Origin: Caulobacter sp. 602-1
GTDB taxonomy: Bacteria > Pseudomonadota > Alphaproteobacteria > Caulobacterales > Caulobacteraceae
Direction of reading: 5' to 3'
NCBI RefSeq assembly: GCF_003931565.1
Contig: NZ_RRYI01000001.1
Location: forward strand, 186,001-250,000
DNA length: 64,000 nt
Position 1 is the stretch's first letter, and every line of letters starts with the position of its first letter. Shown piece after piece: positions 26,577 to 35,616 of the stretch. The translations under genes and the position numbers were made by a program. The notes beneath the pieces were generated by a model. It was not told the origin of the DNA and did not search any database. It was given only the letters and a program-made list of their open reading frames with translations.

Positions 26577-27325
26577 CCCTTGAAGCTGTCCTTGGCGGCC
26601 CGGATCTTGGCGAAGGCCTGGGCGGGGGTGGGCGCGCTCGGCCGCAGCAGGGGCGCGCGCAGGAACGGGTTGGTCGCCTTCTCGGCGCCGATGGTGGTGG
26701 GCACGGTCGGTTCGCCGCGCTCACGGGCGGCGAACACCGCGTCGGCGCGGGCCTTGAGGGCGGGGTCGTCGTCGACCGACAGCGCGAACCGCGCGTTCGA
26801 GGCGGTGTATTCGTGGGCGCAGTAGACGGTGGTGTCGTCGGGCAGGGCGGTGACGCGGGATAGCGACGCCCACATCTGCTCGGGCGTGCCCTCGAACAGG
26901 CGGCCGCAGCCCAGGGCGAACAGGGTGTCGCCGACGAAGGCGATGCCGTCGGCGGCGTCGTGATAGGCGATGTGGCCCAGGGTGTGGCCGCCGCTGTCGA
27001 TGACCTCGAACCGGGTCTCGCCCAGCGGCGCGACGTCGCCGCCGCGCAGCACGCGGTCCAGCGGCGCGATGCGGGTCACCTCGGCCGGGCCGGCGATCAT
27101 CGCGCCGGTCGCCTTCTTCAGCGCCGCGTTGCCGCCGGCGTGGTCGGGGTGCCAGTGGGTGTTGAGGATCAGGTCGAGACTCCAGCCCAGCGTGTCGAGC
27201 TCGGCGAGGATGGCGTCGGCGTCCGGCGTGTCGATGGTCGCGACCTTGCCGGTCGCCTCGTCGCGCGCGAGGAAGCCGTAGTTGTCGGACAGGCAGGGGA
27301 ACTGATGAACTGTCAGGGGCATCAC
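26573..27325 (-). CDS. gloB: Hydroxyacylglutathione hydrolase (glyoxalase II)
   Basis: The 250-residue MBL protein has THWHPDHAGG with metal ligands His57, His59, Asp61 and His62, GGHTLGH, FVGDTLFALGCGRLFEGT and YCAHEYTASNARFAL, the glyoxalase II set, plus the C-terminal helical substrate domain with FLRAP. It hydrolyses S-lactoylglutathione to lactate and glutathione in methylglyoxal detoxification. Divergent from the methyltransferase gene. Confidence 0.95.
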   Translation of the reverse strand: MMPLTVHQFPCLSDNYGFLARDEATGKVATIDTPDADAILAELDTLGWSLDLILNTHWHPDHAGGNAALKKATGAMIAGPAEVTRIAPLDRVLRGGDVAPLGETRFEVIDSGGHTLGHIAYHDAADGIAFVGDTLFALGCGRLFEGTPEQMWASLSRVTALPDDTTVYCAHEYTASNARFALSVDDDPALKARADAVFAARERGEPTVPTTIGAEKATNPFLRAPLLRPSAPTPAQAFAKIRAAKDSFKG

Positions 27326-27393
27326 GGGGCGCTTGCTCTATCGCGCCGACGCGGGCGCGCCTACAAGGATGGCCTCGACGCTCGGGAGACTCA

Positions 27394-28200
27394 ATGCGCC
27401 GCGACGTGCTGGACCTGAGAGCCTTCTACGCCGCCCCGCTGGGCCGCGCGGCGCGGACCATGCTGACCCGCAAGGTGGAAGAGGCCTGGGGCAATACGCG
27501 GGATCTCGACGTGCTGGGCGTCGGCTACGCCACCCCCTTCCTGGACGCCGCCCGGGGCAACGCCCGCCGGGTGGTGGCCGCCATGCCCGCTCAACAGGGG
27601 GTCGAGGTCTGGCCGCACGGCGGTCGCAACCAGGCCTGCCTGGTCGAAGAGACCGCCTTGCCCCTGCCCAACGCCATGTTCGATCGCGTCTTGGCTGTCC
27701 ACGCGCTGGAAGAGGCTGACGACCCGGCCGCCCTGCTGGCCGAGATCGGCCGCGTCATGGCGCCGACGGGCCGTCTGATCGTGGCGGTGTCGTCGCGCGA
27801 TGGCGTCTGGACGGGGGCCGAGACCACGCCGTTCGGCCACGGCCGCCCCTACAGCCGCAGCCAGCTGGAGTCGCTGATTCGGGAAGCGGACCTGGAGCCG
27901 GCCGGCTGGACGCGGGCGCTCTATGTGCCGCCGGTCGGGGCCATGGCGTCGTGGGCCGAGGGCTTCGAGCAGGTCGGCGCGCGACTGTGGCCGCGCTTCG
28001 CCGGGGTGATCCTGATGGAGGCCATCAAGCAGACTTTCGCGGTCAAGCCCCGCGGCCATCGCGCCCGCGCCCGGGTGTTCGCGCCCGGCGTCCTGCTGCC
28101 CAGTCCGGCCGGACCGACTCCGGCGCGGCACGAAGGCGGGAGGTCCGTTCCCGCTCATCAGGCGCCCGTTCCTCAGGCGCCGAGCGGTCGGGACGTCTGA
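27394..28200 (+). CDS. Class I SAM-dependent methyltransferase
   Basis: The 268-residue protein has a methyltransferase_11-like core: VLGVGYATPFLDAARG (motif I, variant), LPNAMFDRVLAVHALEEADDPAALLAEIGRVMAPTGRLIV split across motifs II and III, then a basic, proline-rich tail. Neighbourhood with gloB is common in alphaproteobacteria for this uncharacterised family. Substrate unknown. Confidence 0.8.
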   Translation: MRRDVLDLRAFYAAPLGRAARTMLTRKVEEAWGNTRDLDVLGVGYATPFLDAARGNARRVVAAMPAQQGVEVWPHGGRNQACLVEETALPLPNAMFDRVLAVHALEEADDPAALLAEIGRVMAPTGRLIVAVSSRDGVWTGAETTPFGHGRPYSRSQLESLIREADLEPAGWTRALYVPPVGAMASWAEGFEQVGARLWPRFAGVILMEAIKQTFAVKPRGHRARARVFAPGVLLPSPAGPTPARHEGGRSVPAHQAPVPQAPSGRDV

Positions 28201-28272
28201 TCTTACTTGGAGCGAAGCGCGCGGACGCCTAGCTTGTGGTCCTGACAACCGTTCGCTCTCGGGAACACCGCC

Positions 28273-28617
28273 ATGAAGATGATCGTCGCCGTGATTAAGC
28301 CGAGCCGCCTGGATGCGGTGCTTGAAGCGGTCACCGAGGCGGGCGCGTCGGGTTTGACCGTCACCGAGGTGCGCGGCTACGGCCGCCAGAAGGGCAAGAC
28401 CGAGGTCTATCGCGGCGCCGAATACGAGGTGAAGCTGCTGCCGAAGGTCAAGCTGGAGATCGCCGTGCCGACCGACGTGCTCGAGCCCGTCATCGAAGCC
28501 CTGCAGCGCACCGCCAACACCGGCAAGATCGGCGACGGCAAGGTCTTCGTCATGGACCTGGAACAAGCCCTGCGCATCCGCACCGGCGAACGCGACGCGG
28601 CGGCCATCGCCGGCTGA
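28273..28617 (+). CDS. PII-family nitrogen regulatory protein
   Basis: The 114-residue protein aligns with PII: MKMIVAVIKPSRLDAVLEAV at the N-terminus, the T-loop ending RGAEYEV with the uridylylated Tyr at exactly position 51, and the B-loop region TGKIGDGKVFV. It would bind ATP/ADP and 2-oxoglutarate and report nitrogen status. Neither glnA nor amtB is adjacent, so GlnB versus GlnK cannot be decided from context. A phospholipase D gene follows. Confidence 0.92.
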   Translation: MKMIVAVIKPSRLDAVLEAVTEAGASGLTVTEVRGYGRQKGKTEVYRGAEYEVKLLPKVKLEIAVPTDVLEPVIEALQRTANTGKIGDGKVFVMDLEQALRIRTGERDAAAIAG

Positions 28618-28740
28618 CCGATTCGCCGCGACGTCGTGAAGTCGTGAACAAGCGGAGCCATAACCGGCCCCGCGCGTTGTCGAAGCTCACGGCGTCCACC
28701 CGCCAGGTCGTTCAGAACCTGACGGGGGGTGAACATTCCG

Positions 28741-28784
28741 AGCGTGGCAGGCGCCGAAACCGCTCACACTTCGGCTGCCACGCT
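28741..28784 (-). repeat. Dispersed intergenic hairpin, copy C
   Basis: AGCGTGGCA-GGC-GCCGAAA, loop CCGCTCACAC, TTCGGC-TGCCACGCT. It is the reverse complement of hairpin 1 of copy B with an identical loop. It lies between the PII gene and the phospholipase D start and argues that the latter starts at ATG 28795, not GTG 28729. Confidence 0.8.
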
Positions 28785-28794
28785 CAAGGGGCAC

Positions 28795-30306
28795 ATGGAT
28801 CCACGGTCTTCAGTCTTCCAACCGGGATACAACTGCTGGCGGGTCGAGCCCGCCGATCGCGTGGCCCTGTTCATCGACAACGACGAGGCGTTCGACGCGC
28901 TGAAGCCGTTGATCCTGTCCGCCAGGAAGTCGATCTGGATCCTGGCTTGGGTGTTCGACCCCTTGACGCGCCTGGATCCCGACCGCGTCAGGAAAAGCCG
29001 TGATCCCAGCCACGCCGACCGCATCGGCCTGATTCTGCGGCGGCAGGCGGCGCTCAATCCCGCGCTCGACGTGCGGGTGCTGACCTGGGACATGCCGCTT
29101 CCGATCGCCGCCTCGCAGCTGTTCGGTCCGCATCGCGGCGCGGCCTTCTTCGCGGGATCCCGCGTCAAGTACCGGCTGGACGCCACCTTGCCGGCCAGCG
29201 CCTGCCATCACCAGAAGGCGGTGATCGTCGACGGCGTGACCGCGCTGGTCAGCGGCGGCGACATCGGCGTCGACCGCTGGGACGACACTCGTCACCTGGA
29301 CAACAATCCCCTGCGCCGACTGCCGACCGGGCGACACTATCCCGCCCGGCACGAGGTCTCGATCCTGGTCGACGGCCGGGCGGGCGAGGCGATGGCCGAC
29401 CTGTTCGTCGATCGCTGGAAGGCCTCGGGCGGCGATCCGGTCGACCGCCCCGACCGCCCCGATGAGACGCCCTGGCCCGACGGCCTGTTGCCCGATCTGC
29501 GCCGCCTGCCGGTCGCCGTGGCCCGCACGTCGGCCGCGTGGCAGCAGCGCCCGGAGATCATCGAGTGCCTTCTGCTGCATCTCTCGGCGATCCAGCGCGC
29601 GAAGCGGCTGATCTATCTGGAGAACCAGTACCTGACCTCGCCGATCATCGTCGAAGCCCTGGCCGAACGGCTGGCCGAGCCCGATGGGCCCGAGGTGGTC
29701 ACGGTCGGGCCAGCGCGCAGCCCCAGCTATTTCGACCAGATGACCATGGACAGCGCGCGGACCTCGGCCATCAACCGCCTGCGCGAGGTCGATATCCATG
29801 GGCGTTTTTCGGCCTTCTCGGCCCATACGCCCAAGGGGGCGCCGATCATCGTCCACTCCAAGGTGGCGATCATGGACGACTGGATGCTGCGGATCGGCAG
29901 CGCCAACCTGAACAACCGCTCGATCGGGCTCGACAGCGAGTGCGACCTGGCCTTCGAGGCCAGGAGCGAGATCGAGCGCGAGACGGTGCGCGCCTTCCTG
30001 GGCCGTCTGGTCGGCCACTTCATCGATCGTCCGGCCGCCGATGTCCTGGAGGCCATGGATCGCGAAGGCGGCCTGGGCGCGGCGATCAACGCGCTGGACG
30101 TCAAGGGCGGCCCGCCACGCCGGCTGCGGCCGGTGCCGGCGCGTCACCTGAGCGGGGTTCAGAAGTTCATCGCCGACTGGAGCCTGGGCGACGCCATCGC
30201 GCCCGACGACGCCTGGCGACCCTGGGGCCGCCGGACGCGCCTGAAGCGCGACATCGCCCGGCTTACTCAGCCGCCGCCCGAGCCTCCGGAGCGGCTTAAG
30301 CCGTGA
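28795..30306 (+). CDS. Phospholipase D / cardiolipin synthase-like protein
   Basis: The 503-residue protein has two HKD motifs: His139/Lys141 in HHQKAVIVDG followed by GGDIGVDRWDD, and His354/Lys356 in VHSKVAIMDD followed by GSANLNNRSIGLDSE. This marks a PLD-superfamily transphosphatidylase or phospholipase. No signal peptide or membrane helix is evident, unlike typical cardiolipin synthases. The 3' end overlaps a convergent EEP-family gene by 11 bases, a frequent neighbour of this PLD type. Confidence 0.88.
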   Translation: MDPRSSVFQPGYNCWRVEPADRVALFIDNDEAFDALKPLILSARKSIWILAWVFDPLTRLDPDRVRKSRDPSHADRIGLILRRQAALNPALDVRVLTWDMPLPIAASQLFGPHRGAAFFAGSRVKYRLDATLPASACHHQKAVIVDGVTALVSGGDIGVDRWDDTRHLDNNPLRRLPTGRHYPARHEVSILVDGRAGEAMADLFVDRWKASGGDPVDRPDRPDETPWPDGLLPDLRRLPVAVARTSAAWQQRPEIIECLLLHLSAIQRAKRLIYLENQYLTSPIIVEALAERLAEPDGPEVVTVGPARSPSYFDQMTMDSARTSAINRLREVDIHGRFSAFSAHTPKGAPIIVHSKVAIMDDWMLRIGSANLNNRSIGLDSECDLAFEARSEIERETVRAFLGRLVGHFIDRPAADVLEAMDREGGLGAAINALDVKGGPPRRLRPVPARHLSGVQKFIADWSLGDAIAPDDAWRPWGRRTRLKRDIARLTQPPPEPPERLKP

Positions 30307-31042
30307 CCTCCAGCTCGACCACGAGCGGCAGGTGGTCGGAGGCCACGCGGGCCAACGGGCTGAACGGCGAATTGACCCCGCGCGTCTCCAGGCCCTTGGT
30401 CAGGAAGACGTGATCGATGCGCATGAACGGGAAGCTGGACGGGAAGGTCGCCGTGGCCGGTCGCGGCCAGCTTGGCGTCGGCGCCTGGGCGTCGCGCAGG
30501 GCGGTTCGCAGCATCCGGTAGGTCGCCGAATAGGGCGTGGCGTTGAAGTCGCCCAGCACCACGCCAGGGGCCAGCCACTCGTCCGCGCCCATCCAGTCCG
30601 GACCCAGCAGGGCGGCGGCCTGGCGCTTCTGTTCTTGTGGCACCAGGCCCAGGTGAGTGTTGATGATCTGGACCTTGGTCCCGCCGACATCCACCTCCAC
30701 CCACAGGGCCCCGCGCGGCTCCAGGCCCGGCACGCGCTTGTAGAGCGGCAGGCTCCTGGCCTTGACCCGTCGCTCGGGAAGGGCGGTCAGGATGGCGTCG
30801 CCATAGAGCTCTTCCTCCACGGCCATGGCCGGATGGAAGTGGAAGCTCATCTTCAGCAGTTCGGCGAGGCGGTGGGCCTGGTCGACGCCCTTGGTGCGGG
30901 CGCGAAGGACGTCCAGTTCCTGCAGGGCGACGACATCGGGCTTTTCGGCCGCGATGACTTCGGCCACCCGCTCGACATCGAGCTTGCGGTCCGTGCCCAC
31001 GCAGCGGTGGACGTTGTAGGTCATGAGACGAAGCGTCTTCAT
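30296..31042 (-). CDS. Endonuclease/exonuclease/phosphatase (EEP) family protein
   Basis: The 248-residue protein starts at ATG 31042 ([16 protein letters not shown]); earlier in-frame sequence is the metW gene in another frame. EEP motifs are TYNVHRC, LQELD, INTHLGL, LGDFNA and SDHLPLVVELE, providing metal and phosphate ligands. The family includes nucleases and phospho-lipid/sugar phosphatases; adjacency to a PLD protein suggests a lipid or phosphodiester substrate. It overlaps the metW stop (ATGA-type). Confidence 0.88.
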   Translation of the reverse strand: MKTLRLMTYNVHRCVGTDRKLDVERVAEVIAAEKPDVVALQELDVLRARTKGVDQAHRLAELLKMSFHFHPAMAVEEELYGDAILTALPERRVKARSLPLYKRVPGLEPRGALWVEVDVGGTKVQIINTHLGLVPQEQKRQAAALLGPDWMGADEWLAPGVVLGDFNATPYSATYRMLRTALRDAQAPTPSWPRPATATFPSSFPFMRIDHVFLTKGLETRGVNSPFSPLARVASDHLPLVVELEVTA

Positions 31043-31731
31043 CCGTCGAACAGATCGCCCGAGACCGGCGGAAGTTCCCCCCCAGGATGGTTTCCTTGCG
31101 TCGTCGCGGCGTTGCGGCTGAGCATGAACAGGCAGGTCTCGGCCCGCCAGTTCTCGAGCGCGCTGGCCGGATTCATCGGTCGGGCCGGACCGGCGCCCGC
31201 GAAAGCGGCGCAGGCGTCGACGCGCAGGTTGAGCTCGGCCGTCAGGGCCAGGAAGTCGGCCAGGGTGCAGAGGTGGATGTTCGGCGTCGACCACCACGGC
31301 ATCGGCAGGGCCTTGGTCTCGGGCATCCGGCCTCGGCTCAGCAGCGACCAGCGCACCCGCCAGTGGCCGAAGTTGGGGAAAGAGACGATGGCCCTGTCGG
31401 CGATGCGCAGCAGTTCGTCCAGCACGTGACGCGGATGGCGCGTGGCCTGCAGGGTCTGGGACAGCACCGCATAGTCGAACGAGCGGTTAGGGAAGTGGTC
31501 GAGGTCCAGGTCGGCGTCGCCCTGCACCACCGACAGGCCGCGCGCCATGCAGGCGGCCACGCCGCTGGCGCTGATCTCCAGGCCCCGGCCGTCGACCTGC
31601 TTTTCGTGGCTCAGCAGATCCAGCAGCGCCCCTTCGCCGCAGCCGACGTCCAGCACTCGCGAGCCGGGGCGCACCAGTCGCAGGATCTCTCGGAAGTCCT
31701 CGCGGACCTTATTCTGGGAATTTGAGGTCAA
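31039..31731 (-). CDS. metW: Methionine biosynthesis protein MetW
   Basis: The 230-residue methyltransferase-fold protein has [17 protein letters not shown] and the MetW-specific stretch [21 protein letters not shown] place the start at TTG 31731, which overlaps the metX stop in TTGA, because no ATG or GTG precedes the conserved N-terminus. MetW works with MetX in alphaproteobacterial homoserine O-acyltransfer. The tail after about residue 205 is poorly conserved. Confidence 0.9.
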   Translation of the reverse strand: MTSNSQNKVREDFREILRLVRPGSRVLDVGCGEGALLDLLSHEKQVDGRGLEISASGVAACMARGLSVVQGDADLDLDHFPNRSFDYAVLSQTLQATRHPRHVLDELLRIADRAIVSFPNFGHWRVRWSLLSRGRMPETKALPMPWWSTPNIHLCTLADFLALTAELNLRVDACAAFAGAGPARPMNPASALENWRAETCLFMLSRNAATTQGNHPGGELPPVSGDLFDG

Positions 31732-32876
31732 ATCAGTCCCCGATCCCGTTCGGCCGAACTCAGGAAGCCCGCCAGCGCGGCGTCCATCACCGGCTCGTCC
31801 AGCAGGAAGGCGTCGTGGCCCTTGTCGCTCTCGATCTCGGCGAAGGCGGCGCGGGCCCCCGCGGCGGTCAGGGCGCGGACCAGATGGCGGCTCTCGGCGG
31901 TGGGATAGAGCCAGTCGCTGGTGAAGCTGAGCACGCAGAACCGCACGTCGCGGGCGCGGGTGAAGGCCTTGGCCAGCACCCCGCCGTGGCTGGCGGCTAT
32001 ATCGAAATAGTCGGTGGCCCGGGTGATGTAGAGATAGCTGTTGGCGTCGAACCGGTCGACGAAGCTGGCGCCTTGGTGACGCAGATAGCTCTCCACCTGG
32101 AAGTCCGCGTCGAAGCCCCAGGACAGGCCGTCGCGCTTCAGCTCGCGGCCGAACTTCCGCTGAAGGGCGGGCTCGGACAGATAGGTGATGTGCGCGGCCA
32201 TCCGCGCCACCGCCAGGCCCTTGCCGGGCTGCACGCCATGCTCGGCATAGGCGCCGCCGCGCCAGTCCGGATCGGCCATGATCGCCTGGCGGCCAACTTC
32301 GTGAAACGCGATGTTCTGGGCCGAGTGACGCGAGGCCGAGGCCAGCACCACGGCGCTGAATACCCGCTCGGGATAGTCCACGGCCCACTGCTGGGCTTGC
32401 ATCCCGCCCATCGAGCCGCCGATCACCGCGAACAGGGTCTCGATGCCCAGCGCGCTGACCAGCATCGCCTGGGCGCGGACCATGTCGGGAATGGTGATGA
32501 CCGGGAACGCCAGGCCGTAGACCTTGCCGGTGGCCGGGTTGATCGAGGCCGGCCCCGTCGAGCCCATGCAGCCGCCGATCACGTTCGTGCAGATGATGAA
32601 GTGCCTTTCGGGGTCCAGCGGCTTGCCGGGGCCGATCATCCGCAGCCACCAGCCGGGCTTGCCCGTGGTCGGGTGCGGCGAGGCGACGTACTGGTCGCCG
32701 GTCAGGGCGTGGCAGATCAGGATGGCGTTGGACTTGTCGGCGTTGAGTTCGCCATAGGTCCGGTAGCCGATCTCCAGGCCCTCGAGCATGGCCCCGGAAT
32801 CGAGCCGCAGGGGTTCGTTCGCGGGAAACCGCCAGGTTCCCCCGCCGGCATGTGTAACCAGATCGAGCGCAGCCAT
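31728..32876 (-). CDS. metX: Homoserine O-acetyltransferase
   Basis: The 382-residue alpha/beta hydrolase has the acyltransferase triad Ser155 (GGSMGGMQ), Asp321 (SFTSDWLYP) and His354 (SDKGHDAF), and the MetX signature [14 protein letters not shown]. It acetylates homoserine for methionine synthesis. ATG 32876 (MAALDLV) is preferred to ATG 32930. metW follows in a TTGA overlap. No SAM-II riboswitch could be recognised in the short divergent spacer to sixA. Confidence 0.92.
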   Translation of the reverse strand: MAALDLVTHAGGGTWRFPANEPLRLDSGAMLEGLEIGYRTYGELNADKSNAILICHALTGDQYVASPHPTTGKPGWWLRMIGPGKPLDPERHFIICTNVIGGCMGSTGPASINPATGKVYGLAFPVITIPDMVRAQAMLVSALGIETLFAVIGGSMGGMQAQQWAVDYPERVFSAVVLASASRHSAQNIAFHEVGRQAIMADPDWRGGAYAEHGVQPGKGLAVARMAAHITYLSEPALQRKFGRELKRDGLSWGFDADFQVESYLRHQGASFVDRFDANSYLYITRATDYFDIAASHGGVLAKAFTRARDVRFCVLSFTSDWLYPTAESRHLVRALTAAGARAAFAEIESDKGHDAFLLDEPVMDAALAGFLSSAERDRGLI

Positions 32877-32955
32877 GGTCCGCCTTGGACCCCTTGGCGA
32901 AGAAGGTGTCAACCGCCGGCTTCCTGACAAGGCTGGGGACGGCTATGGAGGTCGC

Positions 32956-33465
32956 ATGGAGCGACTGATCCTGATGCGCCACGGCAAGGCCGAGCGGCAC
33001 GCCCAGAGCGGCGGTGATTTCGAACGCGCCCTGGCCGAAAGCGGCCGGGCCGATGCGGCCGTCATGGGCCAGGTGCTGGCCGGAGCGGGCGTCGCGCCCG
33101 ACCTGCTGCTGGTCTCGTCGGCCCGCCGCACGCGCGAGACGGCCGAGCGCGTCGCGCCGAACTTCCCCAAGGCGCGGGTCGAGCAGCTCCGTGACCTCTA
33201 TCACGCCGACCCGGAAGATGTCGTTCAGGTGATCGAGGCGCACGCCGAGGGCGCGGCCACGATCATGGTGGTCGGGCACAATCCGGGCCTGCACGAGCTG
33301 GCGCTGCGCCTGGCCCAGCAGGGCGAGGCCTCGCCGATCCAGACCAACAAGCTGCGCGGTCGCTTCCCGACCTCGACCACGGTGGTGTTCGGCTGGACCG
33401 ACAGGGGTCCCGTGCTGGAGCACCTCCTTTACGCGCACGAAAACGGCGGAGCCGGCGGCGAATGA
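32956..33465 (+). CDS. SixA-type histidine phosphatase
   Basis: The 169-residue protein has the RHG signature LMRHGKAER with catalytic His9 and a second histidine in VVGHNPGLHEL, the short SixA-like form lacking the long insertions of phosphoglycerate mutases. SixA acts on phosphohistidine of phosphorelay proteins; the substrate here is unknown. GGAGG precedes ATG 32956. Coupled by ATGA to DUF952. Confidence 0.88.
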   Translation: MERLILMRHGKAERHAQSGGDFERALAESGRADAAVMGQVLAGAGVAPDLLLVSSARRTRETAERVAPNFPKARVEQLRDLYHADPEDVVQVIEAHAEGAATIMVVGHNPGLHELALRLAQQGEASPIQTNKLRGRFPTSTTVVFGWTDRGPVLEHLLYAHENGGAGGE

Positions 33466-33806
33466 CCCTGATCTACAAGATCCTGTCCCGCGCCGAGTGG
33501 GACGCCGCCAAGGCCGCCGGCCGCTTCGAAGGCTCGGCCGTCGATCTTCAGGACGGGTTCATCCACCTCTCCGCCGCCGACCAGGCCCAGGAGACCGCCG
33601 CCAGATACTTCAAGGATCAGCCGGACCTCGTCCTGCTGGGCGTCGAAGCCGAGGGCCTGGGTGCGGACCTGAAGTGGGAGGCTTCGCGTGGTGGCGCGCT
33701 GTTCCCGCATCTCTATCGCCCGTTGCTGACCAGCGAAGTGGTCACCGAGGCCGATCTTGGTCTCGACGCCGATGGCGTTCCCCGGCTGGGAGATCATCTC
33801 GCATGA
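33462..33806 (+). CDS. DUF952 protein
   Basis: The 114-residue protein shows IYKILSRAEWDAAKAAGRF, GSAVDLQDGFIHLSAADQ and ALFPHLYRPL, which define DUF952. Function is unknown; members are frequently next to pyrD in alphaproteobacteria. Both ends are ATGA overlaps (with sixA and pyrD), so it is tightly coupled within this operon. Confidence 0.9.
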   Translation: MTLIYKILSRAEWDAAKAAGRFEGSAVDLQDGFIHLSAADQAQETAARYFKDQPDLVLLGVEAEGLGADLKWEASRGGALFPHLYRPLLTSEVVTEADLGLDADGVPRLGDHLA

Positions 33807-34861
33807 GCCCGCATGACCTCGCCGCCCGCGCGCTGCGCGCCCTCGATCCCGAGGACGCCCACGGCTGGGCCATCCGGGGCCTCAAGATGGGGCTGGGCCC
33901 GCGCGAGACCGGCCCGGACGACCCGATCCTGGCGGTGAAGATCGCCGGCCTCGAGTTGCCCAACTGCGTGGGCCTGGCCGCCGGCTTCGACAAGAACGCC
34001 GAGGTTCCGGATCCCATGCTGGCCGCCGGCTTCGGTTTCGTGGAGGCCGGCACCGTCACGCCGCTGGCCCAGGCCGGCAATCCGCGTCCGCGGCTCTTCC
34101 GTCTCACGGAGGATCGAGCGGTCATCAATCGCATGGGCTTCAACAATGGCGGCCTCGACCCGTTCGTCCGACGGCTGAAGGCGCGCCAGGGCAAGGGCGG
34201 GATCGTTGGCGCGAACATCGGCGCCAACAAGGACGCCAGCGACCGCATCGAGGACTACGTCACCGGCCTGACCCGCCTCTGGGGCCTGTCGGACTATTTC
34301 ACCGCCAACATCTCCTCGCCCAACACGCCGGGCCTGCGCGCCCTGCAGACCAAGGCGGCGCTGGAGGACCTGCTGGGCCGTGTCTCCGAGGCCCGCGAGG
34401 CGATGAAGGTCGCCTCGGGCGCGGACTACCCGATCTTCCTGAAGGTCGCGCCTGACCTTGAGGACGGCGAGGTCGAGGCCATCGTCGAGGCGGTGGTCGA
34501 CGCGGGCCTGGACGCCATCATCGTCAGCAACACCACCATCGCTCGCCCCGCCAGCCTCAAGTCGGTCCACGCCGGTGAGAGCGGCGGCCTTTCCGGCGCG
34601 CCGCTGCTGGAGCCCTCGACCCAGGTGCTGAAGCGCTTCCACGCCGCCGCGGCCGGCCGTGTGGCCCTGATCGGCGCGGGCGGGATCGCCGACGGCGCCG
34701 GGGCCTACGCCAAGATCCGGGCCGGCGCGCGGGCCGTGCAGCTCTATTCGGCCCTCGTCTACGGCGGCCCGGGCCTGGTCACCCGCATCAAGCGCGAGCT
34801 CGCGGCCCGCCTACGGGCCGATGGCTTCGCCGCCGTCGAGGACGCGGTCGGCGCCGCATGA
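33803..34861 (+). CDS. pyrD: Quinone-dependent dihydroorotate dehydrogenase
   Basis: The 352-residue class 2 DHODH has VGLAAGFDKNAEV and GFGFVEAGTVTPLAQ, the FMN motif GIVGANIGANKD, the catalytic-base serine region YFTANISSPNTPGLR and the C-terminal IGAGGIADGAGAYAKI. It oxidises dihydroorotate to orotate in pyrimidine synthesis, delivering electrons to ubiquinone at the inner membrane. It begins and ends in ATGA overlaps with DUF952 and the TVP38 gene. Confidence 0.95.
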   Translation: MSPHDLAARALRALDPEDAHGWAIRGLKMGLGPRETGPDDPILAVKIAGLELPNCVGLAAGFDKNAEVPDPMLAAGFGFVEAGTVTPLAQAGNPRPRLFRLTEDRAVINRMGFNNGGLDPFVRRLKARQGKGGIVGANIGANKDASDRIEDYVTGLTRLWGLSDYFTANISSPNTPGLRALQTKAALEDLLGRVSEAREAMKVASGADYPIFLKVAPDLEDGEVEAIVEAVVDAGLDAIIVSNTTIARPASLKSVHAGESGGLSGAPLLEPSTQVLKRFHAAAAGRVALIGAGGIADGAGAYAKIRAGARAVQLYSALVYGGPGLVTRIKRELAARLRADGFAAVEDAVGAA

Positions 34862-35607
34862 CGCGAGACCGCGCTCTGATGCTGTTGCGCCGCTTTGGCC
34901 CGCTGGTGGTCATCGTGATCCTGTTCGTGGCCGCCTTCGCCAGCGGCGTCGCCGATCACATCTCGCTGGAGGAGCTGCGCGCGCGCGGCGCCGGGCTCCA
35001 GGCCTTCGCGCACGAAAAGCCGCTGCTGTGCGCGGCCATCTATCTGGCGATCTATATCGCCTCCGTCGCCGTATCCTTGCCCGGCGCCCTGATCCTGTCG
35101 CTGACGGGCGGCTTCCTGTTCGGACCCATAGGCGGCGGATTCGCGGCGGTGACCGGCGCCACGGGCGGGTCGACCATCATCTATCTCGTGTTCCGCACCG
35201 CGTTCGGCGACATGCTGCGCCGCAGACCCGGCGCGTTCCTGGCGCGGGTCGAGGAGGGCTTCAGGCACGACGCCTTCAACTACCTGCTGACCCTGCGCCT
35301 GATCCCGGCCTTTCCGCTGCTGATCGTCAATGTCGCGGCCGGGCTGATGAACATTCCGGCCCGCACCTTCGTCCTGGCCTCGGTGCTGGGCATGATCCCG
35401 AGCTCCTTCGTCTATGCCGGCATCGGCGCGGGACTTGGCCATCTCTTCGCGCGGGGCGGCCCCGTGACGCTGGAGACCCTCTTCTCGCCACGGATTTATC
35501 TTCCCATTGTCGGCATGGGCGTTCTGGCCTTTCTGCCGCCGTTGTGGCGCCATTGGCGCAATCGGCGCGGAGCAGCGCCCCTGCCAAAGCCCTTGGACGA
35601 GAAGTAG
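34858..35607 (+). CDS. TVP38/TMEM64 (VTT-domain) membrane protein
   Basis: The 249-residue protein has about six hydrophobic segments and the VTT-domain core: GALILSLTGGFLFGPIGGG, AVTGATGGSTIIY and FPLLIVNVAAGLMNIPARTF. It is related to the DedA superfamily thought to move lipids across membranes. Coupled to pyrD by ATGA; nine bases before the histidine kinase start. Confidence 0.88.
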   Translation: MTRDRALMLLRRFGPLVVIVILFVAAFASGVADHISLEELRARGAGLQAFAHEKPLLCAAIYLAIYIASVAVSLPGALILSLTGGFLFGPIGGGFAAVTGATGGSTIIYLVFRTAFGDMLRRRPGAFLARVEEGFRHDAFNYLLTLRLIPAFPLLIVNVAAGLMNIPARTFVLASVLGMIPSSFVYAGIGAGLGHLFARGGPVTLETLFSPRIYLPIVGMGVLAFLPPLWRHWRNRRGAAPLPKPLDEK

Positions 35608-35616
35608 CCGCCCCGG

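Noticed and set aside
32877..32955. SAM-II riboswitch upstream of metX
   Set aside because: The divergent spacer is only about 80 bases and no SAM-II-like pseudoknot pattern was recognised; a TTGACA on the minus strand suggests a short or absent leader instead.
31039..33438. 799-aa minus-strand ORF
   Set aside because: Only its C-terminal 230 codons are real (metW). The rest is a shadow of metX and sixA in another frame.
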